A stretch of DNA of 33,732 nt from positions 1 to 33,732 of the forward strand of contig NZ_PGEM01000070.1 of the NCBI RefSeq assembly GCF_002934005.1, read 5' to 3'. Shown in pieces: positions 8,389 through 15,310 of this stretch. A program made the translations under genes and the position numbers. Under the pieces are notes generated by a model. It was given only the letters and a program-made list of their open reading frames with translations, did no database searches and had not been told where the DNA came from. The stretch is from Cuspidothrix issatschenkoi CHARLIE-1 (GTDB taxonomy: Bacteria; Cyanobacteriota; Cyanobacteriia; Cyanobacteriales; Nostocaceae). Within the stretch, counting starts at the first letter, position 1; the number at the start of each line of letters is the position of its first letter.

Positions 8389-8625
8389 ATGAATAACCTG
8401 GTATTAGAAAGAATAACAATTAACCATGATATTTGTCATGGTAAACCCTGTATTCGTGGATTACGCTATCCTGTAGAAATGATCTTGGAACTTTTGAGTT
8501 CAGGAATGAGTATTGATGATATTTTAGAAGATTATGATGATTTAGAATATGAAGATATTTTAGCAGTTCTCACCTTTGCTACTCAACTCACTCAAGTTAA
8601 AAGTATTCGACAATTAGTTTCATGA
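8389..8625 (+). CDS. DUF433 domain antitoxin
   Basis: A 78-residue DUF433 protein, typically the antitoxin partner of a DUF5615 or PIN-like toxin. The N-terminal part ITINHDICHGKPCIRG (about 9-24) is the family signature. The second half is a helix-turn-helix-like stretch, SIDDILEDYDDLEYEDILAVL, expected to bind the operon's own promoter. The stop overlaps the toxin start by 4 nt (ATGA at 8622-8625), giving translational coupling. A near-consensus promoter lies just upstream. By analogy with other modules it should neutralise the product of the next gene and repress transcription; this is inferred from the family and not shown here. Confidence 0.87.
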   Translation: MNNLVLERITINHDICHGKPCIRGLRYPVEMILELLSSGMSIDDILEDYDDLEYEDILAVLTFATQLTQVKSIRQLVS

Positions 8626-8972
8626 AATTCTTAATTGATGCTCAATTACCAGGACGTATTGCAAATTTATTGGAACAATTAGGTTATGATGTTGTACACA
8701 CTAAAAATCTCCCTTTACAAAATGCAACTCCAGATTCAGAAATTAACAAATTATCAATCATAGAACAGAGAATTGTTATTACTAAAGATAAAGATTTTTT
8801 AGATTCTTTCCTAATTAAAAAAGAGCCTTATAAACTACTGTTAATAACAACAGGTAATATTAGTAACAAACAAATTGAGCAAATTTTTATCCAAAATATT
8901 GCCCAAATCGTTGATTTATTTATGAATTATGATTTTTTAGAACTGACTAAAGATAGTTTGATTATTCATTAA
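8622..8972 (+). CDS. DUF5615 family PIN-like toxin
   Basis: A 116-residue DUF5615 (Mut7-C/PIN-like) protein, the presumed ribonuclease toxin. Conserved features are FLIDAQLPGRIANLL (3-17, with the first metal-binding Asp at 6), the VVHTKNLPL turn, and ITKDKDFLD (about 51-59), which carries further acidic active-site residues. Strand LLLITTGNISN follows. The length is normal and the acids are kept, so it looks active. It overlaps the antitoxin gene by 4 nt. Its last four codons lie inside the 180-bp direct repeat, meaning the duplication boundary falls within the coding region. Confidence 0.85.
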   Translation: MKFLIDAQLPGRIANLLEQLGYDVVHTKNLPLQNATPDSEINKLSIIEQRIVITKDKDFLDSFLIKKEPYKLLLITTGNISNKQIEQIFIQNIAQIVDLFMNYDFLELTKDSLIIH

Positions 8973-9140
8973 GCTTAGATCCCCGACTTCTTTAAGAAGT
9001 CCGGGATCTGAAAATCATCAACCACCATCAACAGCGTACTGAATCAGCAGTGATAACCGTTGACGCAGAGTTTCTAGTCCCAAACGCTGACTAGCAGAAA
9101 TAAACACGGCTAAAGGAAACTCCTCCCTAGCCAAAGCCAG
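8961..9140. repeat. 180-bp direct repeat, copy 2 (native toxin end and hflX end)
   Basis: Partner of 8073-8252. It runs from the last four codons of the toxin gene through a 33-nt hairpin (8977-9009) into the last 39-41 codons of hflX. This copy is part of two intact genes and so is likely the source. Confidence 0.88.
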
Positions 9141-10634
9141 AGTTTCACTACTAACCTGATCAATTTTATTAAAAGCCACTAACGCCGGACCCGGTGTAAT
9201 GGGCATTTGTGCGAGTATATCCCGCACTGAGCGAATATGACTTAACCAAGCTGGATGAGATAAATCTACCAAATGCAATAAAGCATCCGCTTCTGTCACC
9301 TCCTCCAAGGTCGCCCGAAAAGCATCCATTAAAGATGCTGGTAACTCATGGATAAACCCTACCGTATCCGTCATCAGAGTTTCCTGGGGTGCGCCTGTTT
9401 CCGCATGGGGAAGCATTAACCGCCGTGTGGTCGGGTCAAGGGTCGCAAACAATTGGTCAGCGGTATATACTTCCGCGTTAGTGAGGGCATTGAGTAAAGT
9501 AGATTTACCAGCATTGGTATAACCCACCAAAGCCACAGAGGGAACTTCTCGGTGTTGTCGCCGTTGACGTAACCGACAACGATGGGCTTGTAATTGATTA
9601 ACTTCTTGTTGCAGTCGAGAAATCCGTTTTTGAATAGCCCGCCGTTCTGTTTCTAGCTTGGTTTCACCAGGTCCCCTTGTCCCAATACCACCACCTAGCC
9701 TAGACATAGCTTGACCTCGGCCTGCGAGTCGGGGCAACATATACTCTAATTGTGCCAGTTCTACCTGCAATTTACCGGCACCAGATTGAGCGCGTTGGGC
9801 AAAAATATCTAAAATTACTTCCGTGCGGTCAACTACTCTCACCCCAATTTGTGCCTCTAAATTGCGGACTTGGGATGGCGAAAGATCACGATCAAATACT
9901 ACCAAGTTAGCACCTAGAGTTTGAGCCGTGATGGCGACTTCTTGAACTTTACCTTCACCGATGACGGTTTGGGGATGAATACGCGATCGCTTTTGCTGTA
10001 ATGTCTGTAAGACATCACCCCCAGCCGTATCTACTAACCGCGCCAATTCTGCTATAATGTCTTGGAATTGTTGGGGAGTGGTATTTTCAGTTAATACTCC
10101 CACAATAACCACCCGATCATGATCTCCATCTACTTCTTGAGCTACATATTCCCGGCTAAACTCCTCTTCTAAACTTTCCACCAAGTCCAGAAAATCTTGA
10201 TCCGCTAAAGCATCTAAACTTAAAGGTGGTGATGTGCTTGAATATATCCCCGCATCAGGAATACTCATCCCAGCAGACTGACTGGCAACTAGCTGTTTAC
10301 TATTAGCTACCAGATGCGCTAAATAAGCTTCTTTTACATAGCCAGTTGCACCACCACCACGCTTTGTAAATCCTGCTCCAGTAATATTTAAAACTACTAA
10401 AGCATCTAATCTTTGCAAAGCCATCGCCGTTAAAGCCGCTTCATTCGGTGGTTCTGACTTGAGATTAGTAGACAGACAACGAATACCACTGAGACGTTCT
10501 GCACCATAACGGGGCAATTCTAGGGGCGGAATTTGGGTTTGACGTGGAGTACCTACACCAACCCGAATCACTTGTCCGCGCCGATTGACGTAGGCACAAA
10601 CAGGTTGATTAATTTCCGTACTAATTGCTGCCAA
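9018..10634 (-). CDS. hflX: GTPase HflX (ribosome-splitting/heat-shock GTPase)
   Basis: A TRAFAC-class GTPase that binds the 50S subunit and splits stalled ribosomes. The N-terminal HflX domain includes GGGDVLQ-like AGGDVLQTLQQKRSRIHPQT and GEGKVQE. The helical linker has the family signature LGGGIGTRGPGETKLETERR. The G domain has P-loop GYTNAGKS, switch-I TLDPTTRR, DTVGFI (G3) and NKID (G4). The first permitted start in this frame is TTG at 10634, which gives 538 residues, but 40 further conserved codons are open upstream (see 10635-10754), so the true protein is probably 578 residues. It converges on the toxin gene, with a hairpin between. Its 3' end is duplicated at 8130-8246. HIP1 sites lie at 9983 and 10662. 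Confidence 0.95.
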   Translation of the reverse strand: MAAISTEINQPVCAYVNRRGQVIRVGVGTPRQTQIPPLELPRYGAERLSGIRCLSTNLKSEPPNEAALTAMALQRLDALVVLNITGAGFTKRGGGATGYVKEAYLAHLVANSKQLVASQSAGMSIPDAGIYSSTSPPLSLDALADQDFLDLVESLEEEFSREYVAQEVDGDHDRVVIVGVLTENTTPQQFQDIIAELARLVDTAGGDVLQTLQQKRSRIHPQTVIGEGKVQEVAITAQTLGANLVVFDRDLSPSQVRNLEAQIGVRVVDRTEVILDIFAQRAQSGAGKLQVELAQLEYMLPRLAGRGQAMSRLGGGIGTRGPGETKLETERRAIQKRISRLQQEVNQLQAHRCRLRQRRQHREVPSVALVGYTNAGKSTLLNALTNAEVYTADQLFATLDPTTRRLMLPHAETGAPQETLMTDTVGFIHELPASLMDAFRATLEEVTEADALLHLVDLSHPAWLSHIRSVRDILAQMPITPGPALVAFNKIDQVSSETLALAREEFPLAVFISASQRLGLETLRQRLSLLIQYAVDGG

Positions 10635-10754
10635 CCGTTGGGCAAACTCAGCCGTAGTAATGCGATCGCCTGATATTCGCTGGTGGTACAGCCGCTGGAG
10701 TTGTTTTAGCTGGCTGGACTTTAAACCTTGAATGTTGCCAAAGATAGTTTCTAT
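10635..10754 (-). other. hflX: In-frame hflX N-terminal extension with an ATA start
   Basis: The hflX frame stays open for 40 codons upstream of the TTG: I-E-T-I-F-G-N-I-Q-G-L-K, then SSQLKQLQRLYHQR and ISGDRITTAEFAQR. From memory, cyanobacterial HflX proteins begin METIxGNxQGLK, so this is the true N-terminus with ATA (10752-10754) where ATG is expected. A stop (TAA, 10761-10763) lies two codons further up. The other candidate non-ATG starts in the stretch are ATT and CTG. A GGGGAGG lies about 24 nt before the ATA, too far for a normal ribosome-binding site. Confidence 0.7.
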
Positions 10755-10820
10755 AGGCGTTTATGACCAGTTACCTGGCCTCCCCTGAAATCTTTACACA
10801 GTCTATTTTACAACAGAGAA

Positions 10821-10851
10821 TAGGGAACAGGGAACAGGGAATAGGGAACAG
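10821..10851. repeat. Heptamer STRR-type tandem repeat
   Basis: About four imperfect copies of (A/T)GGGAACA. It belongs to the same heptamer family as 28911-28958 and the short run near 21634-21650, on the opposite strand. Such short tandemly repeated repetitive sequences are typical of heterocystous cyanobacteria. Confidence 0.7.
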
Positions 10852-10863
10852 TCAACTAATATC

Positions 10864-10893
10864 TAGACTTAGAAGCGATTATAGACTTATAAT
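10864..10893 (+). promoter_or_regulatory. Candidate rplS promoter
   Basis: TAGACT at 10864-10869 and TATAAT at 10888-10893 with 18-nt spacing. The -10 is perfect and the -35 weak. It would give a leader of about 30 nt before the rplS ATG (10930). Confidence 0.45.
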
Positions 10894-10929
10894 TAGTGAT
10901 TGTGAGTTTTTTCAAAAAACAGAAAAATA

Positions 10930-11292
10930 ATGAACGCGCAAGAAATTATCCGCTCGATAGAAGCGGAACATTTGAAATCTGATTTACCCCAAATCTATGT
11001 CGGGGACACAGTGAAAGTCGGAGTCAAAATTAAAGAAGGTACTAAATACCGGGTCCAGCCCTATGAAGGTGTAGTTATTGCTATGCGTAATGGTGGCATC
11101 AACGAAACCATTACAGTTCGCAAAGTTTTCCAAGGTGTAGGCGTTGAACGAGTATTTTTACTCCATTCTCCCCGCATTGAAAGCATTAAAATCATCCGTC
11201 GTGGTAAAGTTAGACGCGCTAAACTCTACTATCTACGCGATCGCGTTGGTAAAGCAACCCGTATTAAACAAAGATTTGACCGCGCTCTGTAA
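10930..11292 (+). CDS. rplS: 50S ribosomal protein L19
   Basis: A 120-residue bL19, which sits at the 30S-50S interface. Recognisable parts are [16 protein letters not shown] (about 22-37), the central [15 protein letters not shown], and the basic C-terminal half with [20 protein letters not shown] and [18 protein letters not shown]. Length is normal for cyanobacteria. It is first in the conserved rplS-trnW-secE-nusG-rplK-rplA-rplJ-rplL order. A GC-rich hairpin at 11331-11344 and a new promoter for the tRNA follow, so it is probably mostly transcribed on its own. Confidence 0.97.
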   Translation: MNAQEIIRSIEAEHLKSDLPQIYVGDTVKVGVKIKEGTKYRVQPYEGVVIAMRNGGINETITVRKVFQGVGVERVFLLHSPRIESIKIIRRGKVRRAKLYYLRDRVGKATRIKQRFDRAL

Positions 11293-11330
11293 CCAAAATT
11301 GGGAGTTAATAGGCAAAACTCAAGCTGCAA

Positions 11331-11344
11331 GCGGCATCCGCCGC
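11331..11344 (+). terminator. GC-rich hairpin after rplS
   Basis: GCGGC (11331-11335) pairs with GCCGC (11340-11344) around ATCC, and outer CAA/TTG bases can extend it. No T-run follows; instead there is an A-run, so this may be a pause or processing site and not a full terminator. Confidence 0.4.
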
Positions 11345-11348
11345 TAAC

Positions 11349-11377
11349 TTGCCAAATAAAAAAAAATAAGCTACAAT
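11349..11377 (+). promoter_or_regulatory. Sigma-70-type promoter for tRNA-Trp
   Basis: TTGCCA (11349-11354) and TACAAT (11372-11377) with exactly 17 nt between, each five of six to consensus. The tRNA begins 65 nt after the -10. It may also drive secE-nusG and the ribosomal genes beyond. Confidence 0.6.
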
Positions 11378-11441
11378 TAGAATCGAAATTGCGTTAAACT
11401 AAAAAAAGTTCAGCGCGATGACTGTAACAAGAAAAGCTTGT

Positions 11442-11514
11442 GCGCTCTTAGTTCAGTTGGTAGAACGCAGGTCTCCAAAACCTGATGTCGGGGGTTCAAG
11501 TCCTCCAGGGCGCG
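11442..11514 (+). tRNA. trnW: tRNA-Trp (anticodon CCA)
   Basis: A 73-nt tRNA. The acceptor stem GCGCTCT (11442-11448) pairs with AGGGCGC (11507-11513), with one G-T pair, and the discriminator base is G. The anticodon stem CAGGT/ACCTG encloses loop CTCCAAA with anticodon CCA at 11475-11477. The T arm contains GGTTCAAGTCC. The 3' CCA is not encoded and must be added. The position between rplS and secE is the usual cyanobacterial one. Confidence 0.96.
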
Positions 11515-11532
11515 CTCAAAAGTAAAAATAAC

Positions 11533-11587
11533 ACCCGAAACAATAACGCGACTGCCGAAATGGCAGATAGCGTTCATTATTTCGGGT
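11533..11587 (+). terminator. Hairpin between tRNA-Trp and secE
   Basis: ACCCGAAA (11533-11540) pairs with TTTCGGGT (11580-11587). Inside, ATAACGC faces GCGTTCAT and CTGCC faces GGCAG, giving a long multi-part stem. It is followed by an AT-rich run (ATAATTATTTTTA). It could end or process the tRNA transcript, or attenuate read-through into secE. Confidence 0.6.
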
Positions 11588-11602
11588 ATAATTATTTTTA
11601 AA

Positions 11603-11645
11603 TTACAGCTTACTTGTTGTCATTCAATTGAGGTCGAAGCTGTAA
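11603..11645 (+). promoter_or_regulatory. Inverted repeat in the secE leader
   Basis: TTACAGCTT (11603-11611) and AAGCTGTAA (11637-11645) form a perfect 9-bp stem with a 25-nt loop, about 50 nt before the secE start. It is a candidate leader structure for the secE-nusG-ribosomal-protein operon; no known riboswitch is recognised. Confidence 0.4.
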
Positions 11646-11697
11646 ACCTAGAAAAATCATCAGGTAGAGCTAATTAAGAAACGGGGGGATAACGACT

Positions 11698-11919
11698 GTG
11701 GCCAAAAAAAATGAAGCAGAAATGCCAGAAACCGAAAATGGGTTTAGCTTAAACAATTTTTTCCAAGGTACAAAGGAAGAACTTGAGAAAGTAGTTTGGC
11801 CCAGTCGGAAACAGTTAGTGAGTGAATCAGCCGCTGTGCTATTAATGGTTACACTCTCCGCATCTTTGATATACTTGGTAGATGGATTGTTCGCTTGGGC
11901 GGCAAAACAGGTGTTCTGA
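11698..11919 (+). CDS. secE: Preprotein translocase subunit SecE
   Basis: A 73-residue SecE, the small essential clamp of the SecYEG channel in the plasma and thylakoid membranes. The soluble N-terminal part ends in FFQGTKEELEKVVWPSRKQL (about 22-41), the amphipathic helix and conserved W-P turn, followed by one transmembrane helix (about 46-70). The start is GTG with a strong GGGGGGA ribosome site about 8 nt before it. The stop overlaps the nusG start (TGATG), so the two are translationally coupled. Confidence 0.95.
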   Translation: MAKKNEAEMPETENGFSLNNFFQGTKEELEKVVWPSRKQLVSESAAVLLMVTLSASLIYLVDGLFAWAAKQVF

Positions 11920-12551
11920 TGACTTCTGCAACAGACGAACCACGCAACTCAGATTTACAGTCCGAGGAAGCACTCTTAACAGCACTTAAAGAAGCACGTT
12001 GGTATGCAGTGCAAGTAGCCTCCGGTTGTGAAAAGAGAGTGAAAACAAACTTAGAGCAACGTATCCAATCTTTTGATGTTGCTGATAAAATTGTCCAAGT
12101 GGAAATTCCGCACACACCAACTGTGAAAATCCGCAAAGATGGTAAACGTCAGCCCTCGGAAGAAAAGGTTTTTCCTGGGTATGTGCTAGTACGGATGATA
12201 ATGAGTGATGATACATGGCAGGTGGTACGAAATACCACCCACGTGATCAACTTTGTGGGCGCGGAACAAAAACGCGGTAGCGGCAGAGGCCGCGGCCACG
12301 TAAAGCCAGTCCCTCTCAATCCTTCCGAAGTAGAACGCATATTCAAACAAACCACGGAACAAGAACCAGTAGTCAAAATTGATATGGCTACAGGTGATAA
12401 AATAGTTGTGCTTTCCGGTCCATTTAAGGATTTTGAAGGCGAGGTGATTGAAGTTTCCCCAGAACGGAGTAAACTAAAAGCTCTACTCTCAATCTTTGGA
12501 AGAGATACACCAGTAGAATTAGAATTTAATCAGGTTAAAAAACAGAGCTAA
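11919..12551 (+). CDS. nusG: Transcription termination/antitermination protein NusG
   Basis: A 210-residue NusG. The NGN domain begins at ARWYAVQVASGCEKRVKTNL and contains VFPGYVLVRM and TTHVINFVG. A Gly/Arg-rich linker (KRGSGRGRGH) precedes the C-terminal KOW domain (GDKIVVLSGPFKDFEGEVIE). I chose ATG at 11919, which overlaps the secE stop, over the TTG 24 nt upstream because that would lie inside secE without a ribosome site. NusG binds RNA polymerase and, through its KOW domain, Rho or ribosomal S10. rplK starts 6 bp downstream. Confidence 0.96.
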   Translation: MTSATDEPRNSDLQSEEALLTALKEARWYAVQVASGCEKRVKTNLEQRIQSFDVADKIVQVEIPHTPTVKIRKDGKRQPSEEKVFPGYVLVRMIMSDDTWQVVRNTTHVINFVGAEQKRGSGRGRGHVKPVPLNPSEVERIFKQTTEQEPVVKIDMATGDKIVVLSGPFKDFEGEVIEVSPERSKLKALLSIFGRDTPVELEFNQVKKQS

Positions 12552-12557
12552 ATACAA

Positions 12558-12983
12558 ATGGCGAAGAAAGTAGTAGCGGTCATTAAATTGGCCCTGAATG
12601 CTGGGAAAGCCAACCCAGCACCGCCAGTTGGTCCCGCGTTGGGTCAACATGGTGTTAACATCATGATGTTTTGCAAAGAGTACAACGCCAAAACAGCAGA
12701 CCAAGCTGGGATGGTAATTCCTGTAGAAATTTCTGTTTATGAAGATAGAAGTTTCACATTTGTACTCAAAACCCCACCAGCATCAGTATTGATCCGCAAG
12801 GCAGCAAAGATTGAAAGAGGCTCTGAGCAACCCAACAAAAAGAAAGTTGGTAGCATTACCAGAGCGCAATTACGGGAAATTGCTCAAACCAAACTTCCTG
12901 ACCTCAACGCTAATGATATTGATGCAGCCATGAATATCGTGGAAGGAACTGCTAAAAATATGGGCGTAACCATCAAAGACTAA
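12558..12983 (+). CDS. rplK: 50S ribosomal protein L11
   Basis: A 141-residue uL11 at the GTPase-associated centre of the 50S subunit. The N-terminal domain has the Pro-rich motif [20 protein letters not shown] (about 16-35), and the C-terminal rRNA-binding domain has [20 protein letters not shown] and [13 protein letters not shown]. Length is normal. It follows nusG by 6 bp and clearly shares its transcript. A 120-bp spacer with a hairpin separates it from rplA. Confidence 0.98.
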   Translation: MAKKVVAVIKLALNAGKANPAPPVGPALGQHGVNIMMFCKEYNAKTADQAGMVIPVEISVYEDRSFTFVLKTPPASVLIRKAAKIERGSEQPNKKKVGSITRAQLREIAQTKLPDLNANDIDAAMNIVEGTAKNMGVTIKD

Positions 12984-13062
12984 GAAGTTAACCAATTTTG
13001 CGTTTTGAAAGCTGAGTTAAAAAATTAGACTCAATCCAAAATCTAAAATCCAAAATTTTATC

Positions 13063-13092
13063 GGGGGAGAGGCACAGCTTCGAGACTACCCC
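13063..13092 (+). promoter_or_regulatory. Hairpin abutting the rplA ribosome-binding site, possible L1 control site
   Basis: GGGG (from 13063) pairs with CCCC (13089-13092) around GAGAGGCACAGCTTCGAGA, with purine-rich asymmetric loops, and is followed directly by the ribosome site AGGAG (13093-13097) and ATG at 13104. L1 represses its own operon by binding an mRNA mimic of its rRNA site in several bacteria. The position fits such a control site; the match to a known L1 motif was not verified. Confidence 0.4.
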
Positions 13093-13103
13093 AGGAGAAC
13101 AAA

Positions 13104-13820
13104 ATGGCAAGAAAAGTATCACGTCGTTTACGGGCGTTGCTCGACAAAGTAGAAGAAAGGGATTATACACCCTTAGAAGCATTAAATCTGTTAAAAGAAA
13201 CAGCAACCGCTAAATTTCCTGAAGCTGCTGAAGCTCATATCCGTCTAGGAATTGATCCTAAATATACAGACCAACAGTTGCGGACAACTGTAGCACTACC
13301 CAAAGGTACAGGACAGGTAATTAGGGTAGCAGTAATTGCTAGAGGTGAAAAAGTTACGGAAGCAACTAACGCTGGTGCTGATATTGCTGGTTCAGAAGAA
13401 TTAATTGACCGGATTCAGAAAGGCTTCATGGACTTTGATAAACTCATTGCTACACCAGATGTGATGCCACAGGTAGCAAAATTGGGTAAATTGCTCGGTC
13501 CACGGGGTTTGATGCCTTCACCAAAAGGTGGAACAGTGACATTTGACATTGGTAGTGCGATCGCCGAATTCAAAGCAGGTAAATTAGAATATCGGGCTGA
13601 CCGGACTGGGATTGTTCATGTTATGTTTGGTAAGGCTGCTTTTTCACCTGAAGATTTATTAATCAATCTGAAGGCATTACAAGAATCAGTTGATCGTAAC
13701 CGTCCTTCAGGAGCTAAAGGTCGTTACTGGCGGTCCTTGTATGTGTCCTCTACCATGGGACCATCAATTTCCGTTGACATCAGCGCACTCAGAGAATTAA
13801 AACTGACTGACGCTGCATAA
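13104..13820 (+). CDS. rplA: 50S ribosomal protein L1
   Basis: A 238-residue uL1 of the mobile L1 stalk next to the E site. Visible marks are [17 protein letters not shown] at the start, [17 protein letters not shown], the signature [20 protein letters not shown] (about 127-146) and [15 protein letters not shown]. Length is normal. It is preceded by a structured leader and followed by a 387-bp spacer with the L10 leader. In many bacteria it represses its own message. Confidence 0.98.
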   Translation: MARKVSRRLRALLDKVEERDYTPLEALNLLKETATAKFPEAAEAHIRLGIDPKYTDQQLRTTVALPKGTGQVIRVAVIARGEKVTEATNAGADIAGSEELIDRIQKGFMDFDKLIATPDVMPQVAKLGKLLGPRGLMPSPKGGTVTFDIGSAIAEFKAGKLEYRADRTGIVHVMFGKAAFSPEDLLINLKALQESVDRNRPSGAKGRYWRSLYVSSTMGPSISVDISALRELKLTDAA

Positions 13821-13919
13821 TTTTGGGTTTTAGATTGATAGTTGGTAGATAGACAATTGAATTTTTTGCTTTATTATCAAGCTTTAATTTCAAATCCGAA
13901 ATCGAAAATCGAAAATTTA

Positions 13920-14062
13920 ATCAAGCCGGAGACAGCAGGTGCTAATAGCTTAATATCCTGCCGAGGTTGTAATTTTAACCGCCTGGAGTTTGCACAGCAA
14001 AACTGTGACAACGACAGCATTAAAAATACTCCTTTGAAACCCTGGCTAAGTTAGCTGGGGTT
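13920..14062 (+). promoter_or_regulatory. Ribosomal protein L10 leader
   Basis: The spacer before rplJ carries a structured RNA beginning AAGCCGGAGACAGCAGG. Stems seen: GCAGG/CCTGC (13935-13939 with 13957-13961), CACAG/CTGTG (13993-13997 with 14003-14007) and an enclosing GGAGT/ACTCC (13985-13989 with 14028-14032). This matches in place and layout the L10 leader class, where L10(L12)4 binds to repress rplJL. The class assignment is from memory; a covariance search against the L10 leader family would settle it. Confidence 0.7.
14038..14062 (+). terminator. Attenuator-like hairpin in the rplJ leader
   Basis: AACCCTGGCTA (14038-14048) pairs over 11 bp, with two G-T pairs, with TAGCTGGGGTT (14052-14062) around a 3-nt loop, and AATTGTTTT follows. 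It forms the 3' end of the L10 leader and may act as a conditional terminator for rplJ-rplL. Confidence 0.6.
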
Positions 14063-14127
14063 AATTGTTTTCGGTAAGTCAGCACAAAGGGATAGGTGAC
14101 AGGTGACAGGAAATATATATAGTCAAA

Positions 14128-14190
14128 ACTGACAACTGACCACTGACAACTAACAACTGACAACTAACAACTGACCACTGACAACTGACA
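14128..14190. repeat. STRR-type tandem repeat in the rplJ leader
   Basis: About nine imperfect copies of the heptamer (A/C)ACTGAC or AACTAAC fill the stretch between the attenuator and the rplJ ribosome site (GGAGGTGA at 14193-14200). It adds some 60 nt of low-complexity, nearly G-poor leader RNA that should be unstructured. Confidence 0.8.
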
Positions 14191-14207
14191 TTGGAGGTGA
14201 GACAAGT

Positions 14208-14753
14208 ATGGGAAGAACGTTAGAAAACAAGAAAGAGATAGTAGCCGATCTCAAGGAAAGCTTGAGTGAGTCAACCTTGGCATTCGTAATTGATTATCAG
14301 GGTTTGACAGTTGCCGAAATCACTGATTTGCGTCGGCAATTGCGTCCTAGTGGTGCTGTATGTAAGGTGACAAAAAACACCTTAATGGGCATTGCGATTC
14401 AGGATCAGGAACAATGGCAGCCAATGTCAGAATTACTCAAAGGTTCTTCTGCATTTGTGCTAGTTAAAGAAGATTTATCAGCAATCAAAGCTTATCAAGC
14501 ATTCCAAAAAGCCGCCAAGAAAACAGAAATTCGTGGTGGTGTGATGGAAGGTCGTGTCCTCAGCGAAGCTGATATTAAAGCTTTAGGAGACTTGCCATCT
14601 AAGGAACAACTTATGGCTCAAATTGCTGGAGCTATCAACGGTGTGGCTACCAAGCTGGCTGTTGGTATCAACGAAGTTCCCAGTTCCTTGGCTCGCGCTT
14701 TACAAGCTGTCGCTGAAAAAGACAATAGCGGTAGTTCTGAAAGTGCTTCCTAA
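14208..14753 (+). CDS. rplJ: 50S ribosomal protein L10
   Basis: A 181-residue uL10, base of the L7/L12 stalk. The N-terminal rRNA-binding domain has [34 protein letters not shown] and [11 protein letters not shown]. The C-terminal helical tail, with [20 protein letters not shown], binds L7/L12 dimers. Length is normal. A strong ribosome site (GGAGGTGA) lies 7 nt before the ATG. The gene is probably controlled by the leader at 13920-14062 and is cotranscribed with rplL 90 bp downstream. Confidence 0.98.
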   Translation: MGRTLENKKEIVADLKESLSESTLAFVIDYQGLTVAEITDLRRQLRPSGAVCKVTKNTLMGIAIQDQEQWQPMSELLKGSSAFVLVKEDLSAIKAYQAFQKAAKKTEIRGGVMEGRVLSEADIKALGDLPSKEQLMAQIAGAINGVATKLAVGINEVPSSLARALQAVAEKDNSGSSESAS

Positions 14754-14843
14754 ATTAGTTGTAGTTAGTCAAAATTAATAATTGACAAATCACAACTAAC
14801 CACTAAAAACTAACAAATCAAACATTCTTTAGGAGTTATATCC

Positions 14844-15236
14844 ATGTCTGCTGCAACCGAACAAATTTTAGAACAATTGAAATCTTTGACCTTATTAGAA
14901 GCTTCTGAATTAGTTAAGCAAATTGAAGAAGCATTTGGTGTAAGTGCTGCTGCTACTGGTGGCATGGTTATGATGGCTCCTGGTGCTGGTGCTGGTGCTG
15001 CTGCTGAAGTGGTAGAAGAGAAGACCGAATTTGATGCAATTCTTGAATCTGTACCTGCTGATAAGAAGATCGCGGTTCTAAAGATCGTCCGTGAAATCAC
15101 AGGCTTAGGTCTGAAAGAAGCTAAAGACTTGGTAGAAGCTGCTCCTAAAGCAGTTAAGGAAGCTGTAGCTAAAGAAGCTGCTGAAGATATCAAGAAGCGT
15201 ATTGAAGAAGCTGGTGGTAAGGTAACAATTAAGTAA
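14844..15236 (+). CDS. rplL: 50S ribosomal protein L7/L12
   Basis: A 130-residue bL12 stalk protein that recruits translation factors. The N-terminal dimerisation helices have [20 protein letters not shown]. The flexible Ala/Gly-rich hinge (about 32-55) has repeated GAGAGAA. The C-terminal domain has [32 protein letters not shown] and [13 protein letters not shown]. An AGGAG ribosome site lies upstream. It is the last gene of the ribosomal operon; a convergent hairpin separates it from nnr. rpoB does not follow, as is usual in cyanobacteria. Confidence 0.98.
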   Translation: MSAATEQILEQLKSLTLLEASELVKQIEEAFGVSAAATGGMVMMAPGAGAGAAAEVVEEKTEFDAILESVPADKKIAVLKIVREITGLGLKEAKDLVEAAPKAVKEAVAKEAAEDIKKRIEEAGGKVTIK

Positions 15237-15259
15237 TTAATTGGTGATTGGTAATTGGT

Positions 15260-15294
15260 AATAGGTAATTGGTAAAAATTAATTATTACCTATT
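15260..15294. terminator. Two-way terminator-like hairpin between rplL and nnr
   Basis: AATAGGTAAT (15260-15269) pairs perfectly with ATTACCTATT (15285-15294), extendable to about 12 bp, in the 74-bp spacer where rplL and nnr converge. The surrounding GGTAATTGGTAAT repeats suggest it grew from a tandem repeat. Confidence 0.55.
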
Positions 15295-15310
15295 GCCTCT
15301 TTCCCAATTA

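Noticed and set aside
8073-9140. Reading the 180-bp repeats as a transposon target duplication
   Set aside because: Far too long for any transposase target duplication, and there is no transposase or integrase between them.
10635-10760. Frameshift at the hflX start
   Set aside because: The frame is continuous through the conserved N-terminus; only the start codon differs, so no frameshift is needed.
11895-11918. TTG start giving eight extra residues to NusG
   Set aside because: It lies inside secE without a ribosome site; the ATG at 11919 overlaps the secE stop in the usual coupled way.
11849-12376. Minus-strand frames opposite nusG
   Set aside because: No ribosome site, no family match; shadows of nusG.
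14128-14190. CRISPR array
   Set aside because: Units are adjacent heptamers without unique spacers; same for 28911-28958 and 10821-10851.
14810-15193. 127-codon frame antisense to rplL
   Set aside because: Low-complexity Ala/Ser translation is the mirror of the Ala/Gly-rich L7/L12 gene.
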